64,000 nt of DNA from Linepithema humile (Eukaryota > Arthropoda > Insecta > Hymenoptera > Formicidae). The notes beneath the pieces are model-generated. The model was not told the origin of the DNA. It saw only the letters and a program-made list of their open reading frames with translations, and did not search any database. Numbering within the stretch: position 1 is the first letter of the stretch; every line of letters begins with the position of its first letter. Location of the stretch: NCBI RefSeq assembly GCF_040581485.1, contig NC_090129.1:26480764-26544763 (forward strand), in the 5' to 3' direction. The position numbers were made by a program, and so were the translations under genes. Of the stretch, positions 40,603-52,833 are shown piece after piece.

Positions 40603-43600
40603 TAAATATTCTAAATATTCCGATCCAATTTTCTATGCCTTGCCACGCATGATCTATTAGGAGATTTGTGTCCAAGTTTGGTTTATACGGTCCAGTTTAC
40701 GCTATGTGATCAACATCGTGTCTGACTGTTGTAAAACAAAATTGCTAAACTTGTGCTAATGTAGACATTGATGGAAGAATCTGAAAACAAACAAAAATAT
40801 TTACACAAAATGTTTTATAAGAGAGTTATGAATATATAGTAGAAAATATTGTATAAAATAAAAATTATTACAAGAATAAATGTACTTTGTTGAGCTTCGT
40901 GTACAATATGTAAAATTAACTAACATTTAAAGCAAAAAAGAGAAGAGAAAGTGCAGAATAAATGAAGAAGATATAACCAACACAAACATAATTAACAAGA
41001 TATAAAACTATCAATAAATATAAACTGATCAATATTGAATGTCCTTTGTAGGACTAAGTATGTGTTGATATCTGTTATCTCTGATTGTTTTGTAATTTAC
41101 ATGTAATTTACATGTGACACAAGTTCTCAGGACAACATAATGAAGTGGAAAAATGGTAAGTTGTGTCCATTTTATTATAGATATAACTTCTTACATTTTC
41201 TGTGCATAAATAACACAAGTCTGTTTATCACAGCTTTAGCTCTTCTTCCTTTCTCTTTCCACTTAATATGTATTTATTTTATTTCAAAAACCATTAAACA
41301 AGAAAAAATAGTCAAATTAGGAAGACTTAAATATATAAAAATTATACTAATGAAAATATTAGAAAGTAGAAAGGTCAGAAATGTACAAAGTGCAATTGAA
41401 AACAAACAGATATTACGATTATAAAAAATATTACGAACATTAAAATACGAAATGCCTTCGAATATGATGTACTTTTGGCAACCATACTTAACACATTATT
41501 TCAGCGTCTCAAATTTGAATATTGAGAGAAAGAGAGAAAAAGAAAGAAAAAGCTATATATAAACACAAATTATTTAAACTTGAAATGCCTATCTACTTAG
41601 TTACATTTCGTGAAGTCGGAAAACACGTAATATCGCGTGGCCGACTGATCTCTCATTCGCTTCCTCAACATCGACGAATACTTTTTGTCGAGAATTTAAC
41701 TTGCCAAAACGAGAAATGCTCATCTTCGTCAAAAATCTGCCCAGCACAAGAGAAAAATCACGAAATACCGAAAGTTGAAGTTGTTCTATTTTCAGGTGGT
41801 CAAGAGGTGTGCTACTAGGATTAGTAGTAACATTGATGTTATCCAAAATCACCTTGGAATTTCGCCTGCCGAAAACTATCGTCGCACTTGACTATCCTCC
41901 ATGAGAAATTTTTCGAATTGATACTATTCAGTCGACTCATGAACTATTCATGCTCCAGCGTGTTCAGCTTTCAGATACTCAGCACTCGTATTCGAAACGG
42001 AGGTTAGTTGTATACACACGTATGTGCCTGTACACACACACATATACACATACATACATATAATACACTAATTTCACGAACGCGAAAATATTCTAAATCA
42101 CGCGACACTTTCCTCCCGCGAAATGACTCGAGGATGACGACGATAACGTAGAATCGGAACACGAGACGCGACGAAGAGAAGGACGGGTGACGGAGAGTCT
42201 CTCGTCTCGATGAAGACACGACAGAAGACACGAGAAGTGCGAGTCGCCGTTACGGTAGGCCGCGCGTCACGACATCGTCTACGAAGCTTTGCGCGCGCTC
42301 ACGACGTGCTGCACCGCTCGTCTCTCGTGATGCTGGTGAACTGCTGCGCGAATACGACGACGACGATCTCGCTCGCTAGTTGCGGAAGTGGGTTTTGACA
42401 GTCATCCGCAAACAGACGGATGCCAGTGTTGCCAACCGCTGTTCTACCATTGTTTCGCATACCATAAGAGTATATCCAGATAACTTGCATAAGCGCGTAA
42501 GCACATGCATAAGAATATGGATTGGTCCATAACAAGATGCATAAGGAAATGGACCAATCCAATTCTTTGTGCATATGCTTATGCGCTATGCAAGTTTCTT
42601 TGGATATACCTTTATGTCACGGCAGTATGCGCGCTAACCTAAAATTTCAACGTGTGGTAAATAATTTGAAGAATAAAATTCAAAACACTTTATTTAAAAA
42701 AAATATTTGTCAAAAGTGCACGCTGTTGAACAACGTTGTAGAATTAAATAACAGAAATAGGTAGAAGTATAAGTTAAAAATTGTGTGTCAAAAAATCTGA
42801 ATTCAGATTGAAGACACCGCATTTTTTTATTTGAGCACTTAACCTATCAAAAGAAGGAGAGAAAGTGTGAGCAGCAACTAATCACATTTGGTTCACTTTT
42901 GCGTTCTTTTCTTTGTGCATCACAATAATTGGAAAGAGTTGATTATCGATTATTTTAACAATTTCGAGGATTAGCGTAAGGTAATCCCAAAACTCTGCAT
43001 GTTTTCAATGCCTGTCTCGTTACAAAAACTGTTAATGAAATTGTCGATAAATAATTTCGTTAGGAAAATAAGATTTAACAATTTTGCTTGGCTTTTATTA
43101 TTTATACGAATAAAAATATTACACTGCTGCCAACTGGTTTGTCCAACTTCCATCACGCGAGTCTATTGTAACCTTAAAATGCGTCTTATCCTCGTTCTTA
43201 TTCACGTCCTTTTTCGTTTTTTTTTCTTTTACAGGAATTAAGTTTATGATAACAGTTTGAAGGACAGCTTTTCATTTTTTATGTTGTCTTGATATATAAT
43301 AAAATATTCATTTTTGAAAATGTCAGAAAACAAATAGCATAACCAGCTGTTCACGCGCTGACGATTCGACTGCTTTTGTAAACTTGTAAACAATATTCAC
43401 AAATTAAATTCGCACGCAATGTCTTTCACCTTTATTAATGATTTTGCAGTAAATTTTGTCGAAACTGAAGAAACTCGGAACCTCACCTCACGAAAAACTC
43501 GAGTTGCAATTGACGAAACTACTTTTTATTTATAAATATCTCAGACTTACTGCCAAATAGGACCATATAGTCTAAACATTTATCCTTGACATTTCGTCAA

Positions 43601-43976
43601 CGAGATCGCGAGATTGTTTCGGAACTTGTTGGCAAGATATTGCGAAAACCGAAACGCCAAACTCATTCGTCCAGAAAGGTAATTTGGTTTTAAATTACAT
43701 CCTAAGAATTAACACATTAATGACTCGGCCAATAAAAACATTTTATAATTTTCCCCTTTTCAATGTCAGAATTATCTATATATATTTTATTTCAAATGTA
43801 TGTGTGTGTTGTGTAGCATGACATACTGAAAAGAACACATCTCATATGTGTCGTCTGCTTGCAATACTCGTGACGTCATACGGACAATCAGCTGAGACAT
43901 ATCAATTACATTGATCTTTTATCGATGAAAAGATTTTAAGAGGAAACTTATCGAATTATACTTTGGAAAATTTGCA
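40603..43976. other. Spacer between TRABID and NDOR1
   Basis: The two genes diverge here. A GC-richer block at about 41.85-42.42 kb is the likeliest TRABID promoter and leader region. A palindromic element follows at 42463-42616. No additional coding exon is recognised. Confidence 0.5.
42463..42616. mobile_element. Palindromic element with 68-bp arms, MITE or foldback type
   Basis: Arms 42463-42530 and 42549-42616 are reverse complements at roughly 80-85 percent, separated by 18 bases. The innermost 14 pairs (ATTGGTCCAT and flank) are perfect, and the outer ends both carry CATAAxxGTATATCCA. The arms hold GCATAAGC-like repeats. No protein is encoded. Confidence 0.7.
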
Positions 43977-46333
43977 ATGACGAAAATGGACGAAATGATG
44001 ATTCGAGTGCTGTACGGAAGCGAGACCGGAACCGCACAAGACGTCGCTGAACAGATCTGGAAAAGCGCCAAAAGGTTTTGTATTGTTCCCCTCTATTACA
44101 TGAACTTCTCTCCCCTTTTGACACGCAAATGCTATTCTTGTATTTTTAAATGATCTTCAAACAGATGTGATTCAAACTTGTATTTTTAACATCACTTGTC
44201 TTTCCTATATAGGTTTTTTATGAACATATGAACATATGATTTTTATTCTAGCTGACAATATTCGTCAGAAAAGATCTATGATAAAAATGCATCTTTTTAC
44301 TGTATTTTAATTTAAAAAATGAATAATTTTAAAACTTAGTAAATATACATATAATATATCCACTTACAACTTCACAGAAAAAAATTACGAAGTACTGTAT
44401 CGTCTCTGGATGACTACAACATTCAAAATCTTTCTTCAGAAGAATTAATTGTCTTTATTGTTTCAACCACTGGACAAGGAGATCCTCCAGTCAACATGAA
44501 ACAATTCTGGAGGCATTTATTACGCAAGAATCTTCCAACAAATCTTCTCCAGAACCTAAAATATGGTGTACTTGGTTTAGGTGATAGTTCCTATTCAAAA
44601 TTCAACTTTGCTGCGAAGAAATTAAACAAACGTCTTGCGCAATTGGGTGGAAATGAATTATTACCCATTGGACTTGCTGATGATCAGCATAATCTAGGAA
44701 TTGATGCTGTGGTTGATCCATGGATCAGAAAATTGTGGGAAGAAATTGCAAACATTTTTAACGTTTCTATAGAAGACGAAATTGACGAAGAAAATTTGAT
44801 AATTGAAAGGTATAATATTTCGATAATAGAAATTGATCAATCAAATTCAATAACTATTGACAAACAATCAATAGATAGTTTATATCATTCAAATACTAAT
44901 ATTTATGCACATGAAATACTTGTAAATAGCAAAGTTAAAATAGGAACAATGGTTGAAAATATAAGAACCACCACGGAAGATCATTTTCAAGATGTTAGAT
45001 TAATAAAAATTCAGGGAAATGATATTAGATATAATCCTGGAGATGTTATCTATATCAGACCAAAAAATTCTATGGAACAAATAAAACGTTTCTTTGATAT
45101 ACTCTATGAACACAATATAAAACTATTTCCAAACACAATAATTAAAGTATCAGAGAAAGAAATCAAGATTCCATTTGTTTTAAATCAAACTTTAATTCTG
45201 GGAGAGATCGTTGAACAGTATTGGGATCTGAATTTCAAGCCACGGAGATCTACTATGCATCTTTTATCTCTTATTAGTGAAAATGAGCTGGAAAAGGAAA
45301 AATTGTGCGAATTTGCTAGTCCAGTTGGCCAGGAAGAACTTTATGATTACGTAAATAGACCGAGGAGAAACATTTTGGAGGTTCTTGCAGATTTCCCTCA
45401 CACCACCAGTAAAATGAACATTCAATTGTTGTTCGAAATCATGTCTCCCATAAAGCCACGTCCTTATAGCATCGCCTCTAGTTCAAAAGCTACTCCAAAT
45501 AGTATACAAATTTTGGTAGCAATAGTTAAGTATAAAACTAGATTGATGGAACCAAGATTTGGTTTGTGTTCAAAGTGGCTGGCAAGTTTAAAAACTAACG
45601 ATAAAGTGATATTTTGGTTACAAAAGGGAACTTTTCAGTTTAAAGATAATAAACCGATGATCTTGATTGGTCCTGGAACCGGAGTGGCTCCATTTAGATC
45701 TTTGCTTTTGGAAAAAGCAATGGAGGGAGAAAATTTGATGGAATATATCTTGTTTTTTGGCTGTAGAAATAAGGATAAGGATTATCACTGTAGAGATGAT
45801 TTTGAACGTTTATCAAAAGAGAATAATTTGAAAGTGTTCTGCGCATTTTCCAGAGACCAGAATCGTAAAATGTAAGTCACTTGCTTAATTACACAAATTA
45901 TTTATAATTATATTTCAATCAAAAAGTACAAAATTTATAAAACAAAAATATAAAATTGTGACGGTTGTTCAAAAAATTATATTATAAATATTAATTATTT
46001 TTAGAATCATGTATGCAACATAAATCTGAACTTTCGCATCGCAAAGGTTTTGTAAATCATTATTTTTGTTTTTTTCCAATATTAATTATGTTTAATGTTG
46101 TTTTCAGATATGTGCAACATGTTATCCATCAGCAAAGAGAACTATGTTGGCAGTTTTTACAGAATAACGGCGGTGTTTATTTAGCAGGGAATTCTAAAAA
46201 CATGCCGGATGATGTGCGCAACGAATTTGTGAATTTGGTAAAAGAAATTGGTAAGATGACAAAGGAGCAAGCAGAAGAATTCATTAAGCATCTGGAGAAG
46301 AACAATCAATATCAAACTGAGACTTGGAGTTAA
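43977..46333 (+). CDS. NDOR1: NADPH-dependent diflavin oxidoreductase 1, three exons, complete
   Basis: Flavoprotein (yeast Tah18 type) that passes electrons from NADPH through FAD and FMN to CIAPIN1/Dre2 for cytosolic iron-sulphur protein assembly. Exons: 43977-44074, 44378-45871, 46108-46333; junctions AAAG|GTTTTG..CACAG|AAA and AAAT|GTAAGT..TTCAG|ATA. The 1818 nt give 605 aa (human about 597). The flavodoxin domain opens with LYGSETGTAQDVAEQ and continues through STTGQGDPP and YGVLGLGDSSYSKFN. The FAD-binding module has RPYSIASS from residue 394. The NADPH module has GPGTGVAPFRS from residue 464 and FFGCRNKDKDY from residue 492. The C-terminus TWS carries the terminal aromatic that shields the flavin in this family. 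Translation starts at the first ATG; other in-frame Met codons follow at residues 4, 7 and 8. The first intron leaves only 32 codons in exon 1. An AATAAA overlaps the stop codon. Confidence 0.96.
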
Positions 46334-46337
46334 TAAA
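46332..46337 (+). terminator. Candidate poly(A) signal overlapping the NDOR1 stop codon
   Basis: The stop TAA (46331-46333) runs directly into AATAAA. If used, the 3'UTR would be only a few tens of bases. AT-rich DNA downstream offers other AATAAA-like hexamers, for example near 46516, so usage is uncertain. Confidence 0.35.
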
Positions 46338-48043
46338 ATATACAAAATCATAAAGGCTGTGCTTTTTTAGGAAAACATTAATAGGTAAAATAACAAATAA
46401 TATGGTTGAAACAAGGAAAAATGTTTAATACAATCATCATATTTTTATGGTGTTTTACATATTGTAAGCATAAGTGATTTCTTTTTACGCTATAATACAA
46501 ATATCGACAAGCTTAATAATAAATCAAAAAATACAATTTTTTATTTAATTGTTTAGGTCTTGTGTTATTTGGGGCTTTCTTCAGTGAAGAAAAAAATTAA
46601 GTCATACAAAAAAATCATAAAAAGGAATCTACATGTACATTATTCACATATGATTAGCAGCCATATTGCTCTTTACTATTATGGACAATTTCTAATTAGC
46701 GACTTCGTGAAAACGGTACATTTTGTTTCATGCAATCATAAATTAAAACGAACAGACTCATTGTGCTACTTTTACTGACTTTTACTCCAAATCTTTTCAG
46801 ATGTGTAACTCTCGTGAGTACTCGGCGCGTTTCGGTACTTTTCGCTACGCGAGGCGTGCAACACTAATGTAAGCTATCTCGATGAACTCTCAACCCTTCG
46901 CAACCTAACCTGACTAAAATACTGTTCAGAAACATGGTACGACCGTTCGCGTGCCGCCGTCTTGCAGTGCTCTCCGTATCACGAATGATCTCAACTCAAC
47001 TTAGTCGCTAACCGCAGCATTTTTTGTTCTTTTTTTTCTTTTTCAACGTGAAAAAGAAAGAAAGTACAAGAAGCAAACAAAACACTCGAAGCGTAAACGT
47101 CGACCGATGGACATTGGCACGTGATTTTTTTCTCACCACGCATCATCCTTTCCGGACGGTCCATTAACGTCGATCACCAACAATAACTTTAGTAAATCAC
47201 CCATCGAGTAGTCAAGTTGGAGACGAGCAGCGCAAAAAGATCGTCCGGTATAAGGTCTGTCTCTCCTTAGCACACCTTATTTAGCTTACCTTTCCATCTA
47301 TCTTCTTTCAAATGTATTTTCCTATATAATGTGTATCCGACCTCTCGATTATTACATCACAATATATGTAAAAAAGCTATATTTAGGTGAAAAAAGAATA
47401 TTTTGCAATTTAAGATAATAGTTTATTTATATTATTTAGTATTTCTATTAATGTAGTATATACTCAGTCTTCCAATTCTTATATCTAATATCTTATATAA
47501 AATATTTGATTTCGTAATTTGTAGCTTAAAAAATGTTTGTATTTTTATTTTAATTCTAATATATTAATACTGTTTCTACTTAACCTATTTAATCTACTCA
47601 AAGAATATTGATATTGGGTGTAACCGGTCTCCTCCTTATTGCTTTACAAAATCTAGGTCACTTTTATGTAAAAAAAACATTAGTTTATATTTAATTTAAA
47701 TTTGAATCTATTTATTATTACAGGATATTTTATATATAAAGAGTTTAGAATTTTTTTTAAATGTTTATTTTCAAATTTTTACGTTAATATATCGATATAT
47801 TTCTCAATATTTTTAACGATGATAAAAATTATTTAGAATTTATAAAACTGATGTATAGCGTTACATATTTAAAAAATTAAAATATTTGAACATTTTTATA
47901 ATTTAAGAATTAATTTTGCATGTATTGTGACACTTTGTAGCAATTTTTGCGATATATCGTCTAGATTTTATGATAATTCCATGTAAGGTATTATTATACA
48001 CTCCACTAAAAAAAAGATATTTTAAATGAAAATATTATTGTAG
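46338..48043 (+). other. Spacer and probable promoter and leader intron of the nucleoside transporter
   Basis: A GC-richer patch at about 46.8-47.25 kb is a plausible start region. The rest is AT-rich and shows no exon. Confidence 0.45.
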
Positions 48044-48180
48044 GAAAGTACAGAGAATGCAGATAAATTTATGCTCTTTCTGGATCAATCGTCAGGAGAT
48101 TTAAAGTCGTCGCAGTCAGTACTGAAGTCATCATTAAAGTTAGTAGCATTTGAAGACTTTTGACGAAAAAAAGAGAAAAG
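48044..48180 (+). other. Candidate 5'UTR exon segment upstream of the nucleoside transporter start
   Basis: A good acceptor (TTATTGTAG|GAAAG at 48043/48044) lies just upstream of the transporter ATG, so the first coding exon probably begins here and carries about 137 bases of leader. A transcription start is plausible in the GC-richer block at 46.8-47.25 kb, where candidate donors are TCCG|GTATAA (after 47247) and ATAAG|GTCTGT (after 47254). The intron between would be about 0.8 kb. This is inference from splice signals only. Confidence 0.45.
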
Positions 48181-51100
48181 ATGGCGGGCACTTACACGAA
48201 GAAGGAGTTTGGCGCTGGGCCTGAAGAGCAGACCCTGTTGAAAGACTCAAACGGAACTCGTATCGTGCCTGCGAAAGGTAATGGGACACTCACGTCCGTT
48301 ATTGTAGCTATAGGGAATGCAGCAGTTTTCTTGGAATCACTTTTTCGTCGTTTTATTTTCCCACTATATGTATCTGACCAAACCAGTCTGTAGAAGAGGC
48401 TTTCATGCTGTGGATGCAGTATCCTTGGCATTGGTAGTGAAGTATTTGTGAATCCAACATCGGTCCGTAGTTTGTTGCGACTTTGATTTTATTAAAAGCC
48501 TATACTTTGTGTACTTCAATATTTTTAATATAAACTTTAATTACATAGTAATATGATAATGAAAATTAGACAGACTGGTTTGTTTGTAACAATTTATAAT
48601 TTTGGTGATTGATATATAATTTGCATGTTTTACCGTTTAAATTTATTTTTTTTTATTGAATTTCAAATAATTTTAAGTGGATTTAAAGTTTAAATAAATT
48701 TCAAATAATGCAGAAGAAATTTTTAACTTTTGTATAGTATATTATATTATTTTGTACATACTGATATCATGTTTATTTATTTATAATACACAAATCGATT
48801 TATTTGTAATTAATTTAATAATTAATTATATATAATAATTTAATAATGAATTACAAATAAACTACATTTTTTCTAAACATTCTTTGGAAATTTTCCCGAT
48901 TATTATTTGCATACATTATCTTACTCTATTTTAGTCACTTAAAGTCTGATAAGATGTTTGGAAGATAAATATTCATATGTTTTTGTTTGTTATCTGCGCT
49001 GTAGAATACTATTACAATTAATGCTGTATAATTACTATTAATTATTTATAATAGTGAAAAAATATCGAATTTTATTATAATGGATCTTAGACATATTATT
49101 TTATATACATTATATATAAATATATTTAGAAGTATAAATTATGCGCAACAATAAGCGATATAGCGATGTTAAAGTATTTTATTGCCATTTATACAAGAGT
49201 CATATTCTGCACATGTGAAGATTTTATGTTGCTGATTTAGCTGAATAAATGCGCGAGCTGCTTTACCGCAGTCATTGACTGAGTGTTAAAAAAGTGAGAC
49301 GAATTGAAACAGTGTTTCTATTTTCCATAGGCAATCAATAAAAATTGTTATCAGTGATAATTTATTAGCAGTTTTAATATCTTGTATTATATTGTATAAA
49401 TTTTCTATTCTTGTATAAATTTCAGTTTTAATATCTTGTAATTAAAATCAAAATTCTGATAACATATTTGTCACATGTATTACATACGAATGTGATTTTA
49501 TCACATTGATTATCATACTTTTGTGTAAATTATTATTAATATTTTATTTACACGTATCGTGGTCTTAGACTGCATCAATTGATCTTAATAGATCAATTCA
49601 TTGCGACATTCCATTATAGCGGCTGTCCCACAATTATCTTTCTATTCCAATCAGCTATTTGTCTCACTTATCTCTTTGTGTCAATTGTGCATCAAAATTT
49701 TTCTTTATGTGTACGTTAGAACTACATCAATTCGAATATATTGTGATTATTAAAGGAATTGTTCTGTTAGAATTACCAATAGTAATACTGATAGACAGAT
49801 TTAATGTTTGCAAATATAAAGCATTACATAAATTTTTAAGATTGATGATTAAATTCACATTGTAGGTTCCGAACCTGTACGTCTTTCGCCGGGCTGGGAA
49901 GGCACGGGCAGGCCTGATGACGAGTTGAATTTTAAAGGCGTCACAATGGATCAAGCAGATCTTGAATTGAACCCTCCTAAGGATAGGTACAGTTATATTT
50001 ATTTAATAATTATCGATTTTACCAACAATTTGAAATAACATTATTTTATATTCTATTTTAGATTAAATATAGTATTTTACATACTGGTACTTCATGGAAT
50101 TGGTGCCTTGATGCCATGGAATATGTTCATAACAGCTAAAGATGTAAATCAAACATCACAATTAATAATAATTCTAGTTAAAATTATAATGCAATTTATA
50201 TATAAAACTATATTTTGCAGTATTTTGTCAGCTATAAATTGTCTAAAGAGTACACTGGTATAGATACAAACTATGCGACGAATTTTCTCGCATATCTAGG
50301 ATTCGCATCACAAGTGCCGAATCTGATATTTAATTGGCTGAACGTATTTTTACAATTTGGGTACGTATATCGAATGCATTTTGCAATGAAAAGATTGTAC
50401 AATTTTTTAGTAATTATATCTGTATTAATATTAAATTAAATATTAAAAATAAAAATATAACTTGCAAATAACAGTAGCTTTCTAAATAATTCTGTGGTTT
50501 GCTAAAAAGATACTTTTGACTTTTCAGAGGCAATTTAACGACGCGCATTGTATGGAGTATTTTCATGCTGGTCTTGATATTCGTCTTTACTGTCGTCTTG
50601 GCAATGACTGATAGTTCTGGCTGGCCTGGAGTGTTTTTCTGGATCACTATGGTATCTGTTGTTATATTAAACAGTGAGTAAACACCATACGTTTATGATT
50701 TCATAATATTTAAAGAAAAATTTTTATCACACACTTAAAACTTTATGCAAAATCCTCTTTTATTATTAATTTCTTAATATTAATAACTGTTACACACGTA
50801 TGAAATTATGTTAAACCAAATTACAAATTAATAATTTAGTTGTTATATTGAAAAAAAATTATATATTGAAATTATGTCATTGATTATGATTATTAATCAT
50901 TAAGTGATACTTTGATCATACATAATACATTGGAAATTTATGTTTAGTTGCAAATGGCATTTACCAAAACTCCGTGTTTGGAATGGCAGCGAAATTGCCT
51001 ATAAAGTACACAGGTGCCGTCGTCTTAGGCTCGGTGAATACCAACATTAATTATATCCGATAAAAAAAAGTTTGTTGCATAATATATAAATATGTTATTT

Positions 51101-52833
51101 GTTATCTGTTATCTGTTTTTAGAATATCAGTGGTACATTAACAGCCGTAATAAATTTCCTTGCTCAAATAGTAGCGCCAAATGCGCGTACCGCCGCTATA
51201 TATTACTTCATTACGGCTTTATTCGTTCTTCTGGCTTGCTTCGATACATACTTCGCACTTCCAATTAATGTAAGATTTCATATTTATCTTCTTTAACTCT
51301 TACTTGGCGATGATTATGCTTCTCGAGACAATCGAGTTAATTGCGCAATATAAGTACTTGGTCTCTTTAGGAAGAAAAAAGATATATAAATTTATAGAAA
51401 TGATTACTATCGGATTATTTATTTTTTGATTGTTTGATATTGTGATTCATATTTTAATGGATCGTATATGTAAAAAACTAGCGTATTATTTCGTGGAAAC
51501 TTATTAATTATTAAGAGTTCTGGTTTTATTTCTAATAGTTCTAAAGTTCCTGATAGATTAAGCAAATAGTTCCGGTCGTAAATCATAGAAAATGGTTCTG
51601 GTCGTAAGAAAAGACGCTAAATTTACACACACGTATGGATCAAGATTGATCTGGTTAGAATTAATGTGCAATGCGATAAACTAGCTAATTATTATATTAA
51701 AACTTCATAATTTAATAAATTGAATTTTAGAGATTTTATCGGTATCACGAACTAATTCATCAGAAAGAAGCGAATAAAAGACAATTGGAGAACAGTTCAA
51801 GGGGAAATCAGAGACCACCTTATTGGACAGTATTCAAAGGATGTTTCCCCCAATGTTTCAACACGTTTTTAGTCTTTTTTGTGACTCTTGCACTTTTCCC
51901 ATCTGTTCAGTCTGATATAACATATTCAGACAAGGATTTTATAATTCCAAATGAATATTATAGCAGCGTCATGTGCTTCTTAACATTTAATATTACTGCC
52001 ATGCTTGGAAGTACAATTGCGTCATTTGTTCAATGGGTATGTAGGATCCAATTTTATATATTACATTGAATGTGTCATTTTATATGTTATATAGTGTTAT
52101 TTTCATTTTTATTATTATGATTTTATTATATATATAGTACCAATACAATTAATGTATATATATACATATAGCATTTATATTTCTTATCGTTTATTATTAT
52201 TATCATCTTATCGTCTTTTCATATTATTATATAATCTATTAGTAAAACTTAATTATTTATTTTTTACACAGCCCAGCAAAAAGTATCTGGTGATTCCAGT
52301 AGTTTTGCGACTTGCTTATATACCGTTGTTTTTATTATGCAACTATCAGCCGGCTCGCACAACAAGAATATTACCTATACTCATCAATGATGATCGGATA
52401 TATTGGGTCATAGCTATTACTATGGGCCTTAGCAGTGGCTACTTGTCATCATTATCAATGATGTACTGCCCCAGGTAAACATAGTTAATAAAAGAGGACA
52501 AACAATAAAAAAATGCAAAAAATTTTCATATAATATTATAATACGCAATACATAGTGAAAAAAGGATTAGAAAATATAAAAATTACATGTCAAAAGTAAT
52601 ATATATATTATTATATCAATATATAAGAATATAAAAATATACAATATATGCAATATGATCATATTTAATACTATATAAATATAAAAATATAAAACTTTGT
52701 ATTTAGAATGGTGGACTCACAGCATGCCTCAACAGCTGGCATGTTCGGAGCAGCATCTTTAATCACGGGAATCTTTACGGGAATCTTGTTTTCTATGGTG
52801 ATGCCGAGTCTCGTGGCAAGCGTGACGTTTTAA
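48181..52833 (+). CDS. Equilibrative nucleoside transporter (SLC29 family), ten coding exons, complete
   Basis: Facilitative transporter for nucleosides across the plasma or an organelle membrane, expected to have 11 TM helices. Coding exons: 48181-48277, 49866-49986, 50062-50143, 50221-50360, 50528-50673, 50948-51033, 51123-51269, 51731-52036, 52272-52474, 52707-52833. All introns are GT-AG and all phases agree: 1455 nt, 484 aa. The first helix carries the family hallmark LHGIGALMPWNMFITAKDYF. The TM4-TM5 region has NGIYQNSVFGMAAKLP. A charged cytosolic loop (RFYRYHELIHQKEANKRQLE) follows TM6. The second half includes VFFVTLALFPSV and RLAYIPLFLLCNYQP, and the end is ASLITGIFTGILFSMV. The soluble N-terminus of about 70 residues, up to ELNPPKDR, is coded by exon 1 and most of exon 2. 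The start is the ATG in AAAAGATGGCGG; there is no earlier in-frame ATG near it. Which insect Ent paralogue this is cannot be settled by eye. Confidence 0.96.

Noticed and set aside
48160..48180. Upstream extension of the nucleoside transporter by seven codons
   Set aside because: The apparent start is TTG; the first ATG is at 48181 and suits the family length.
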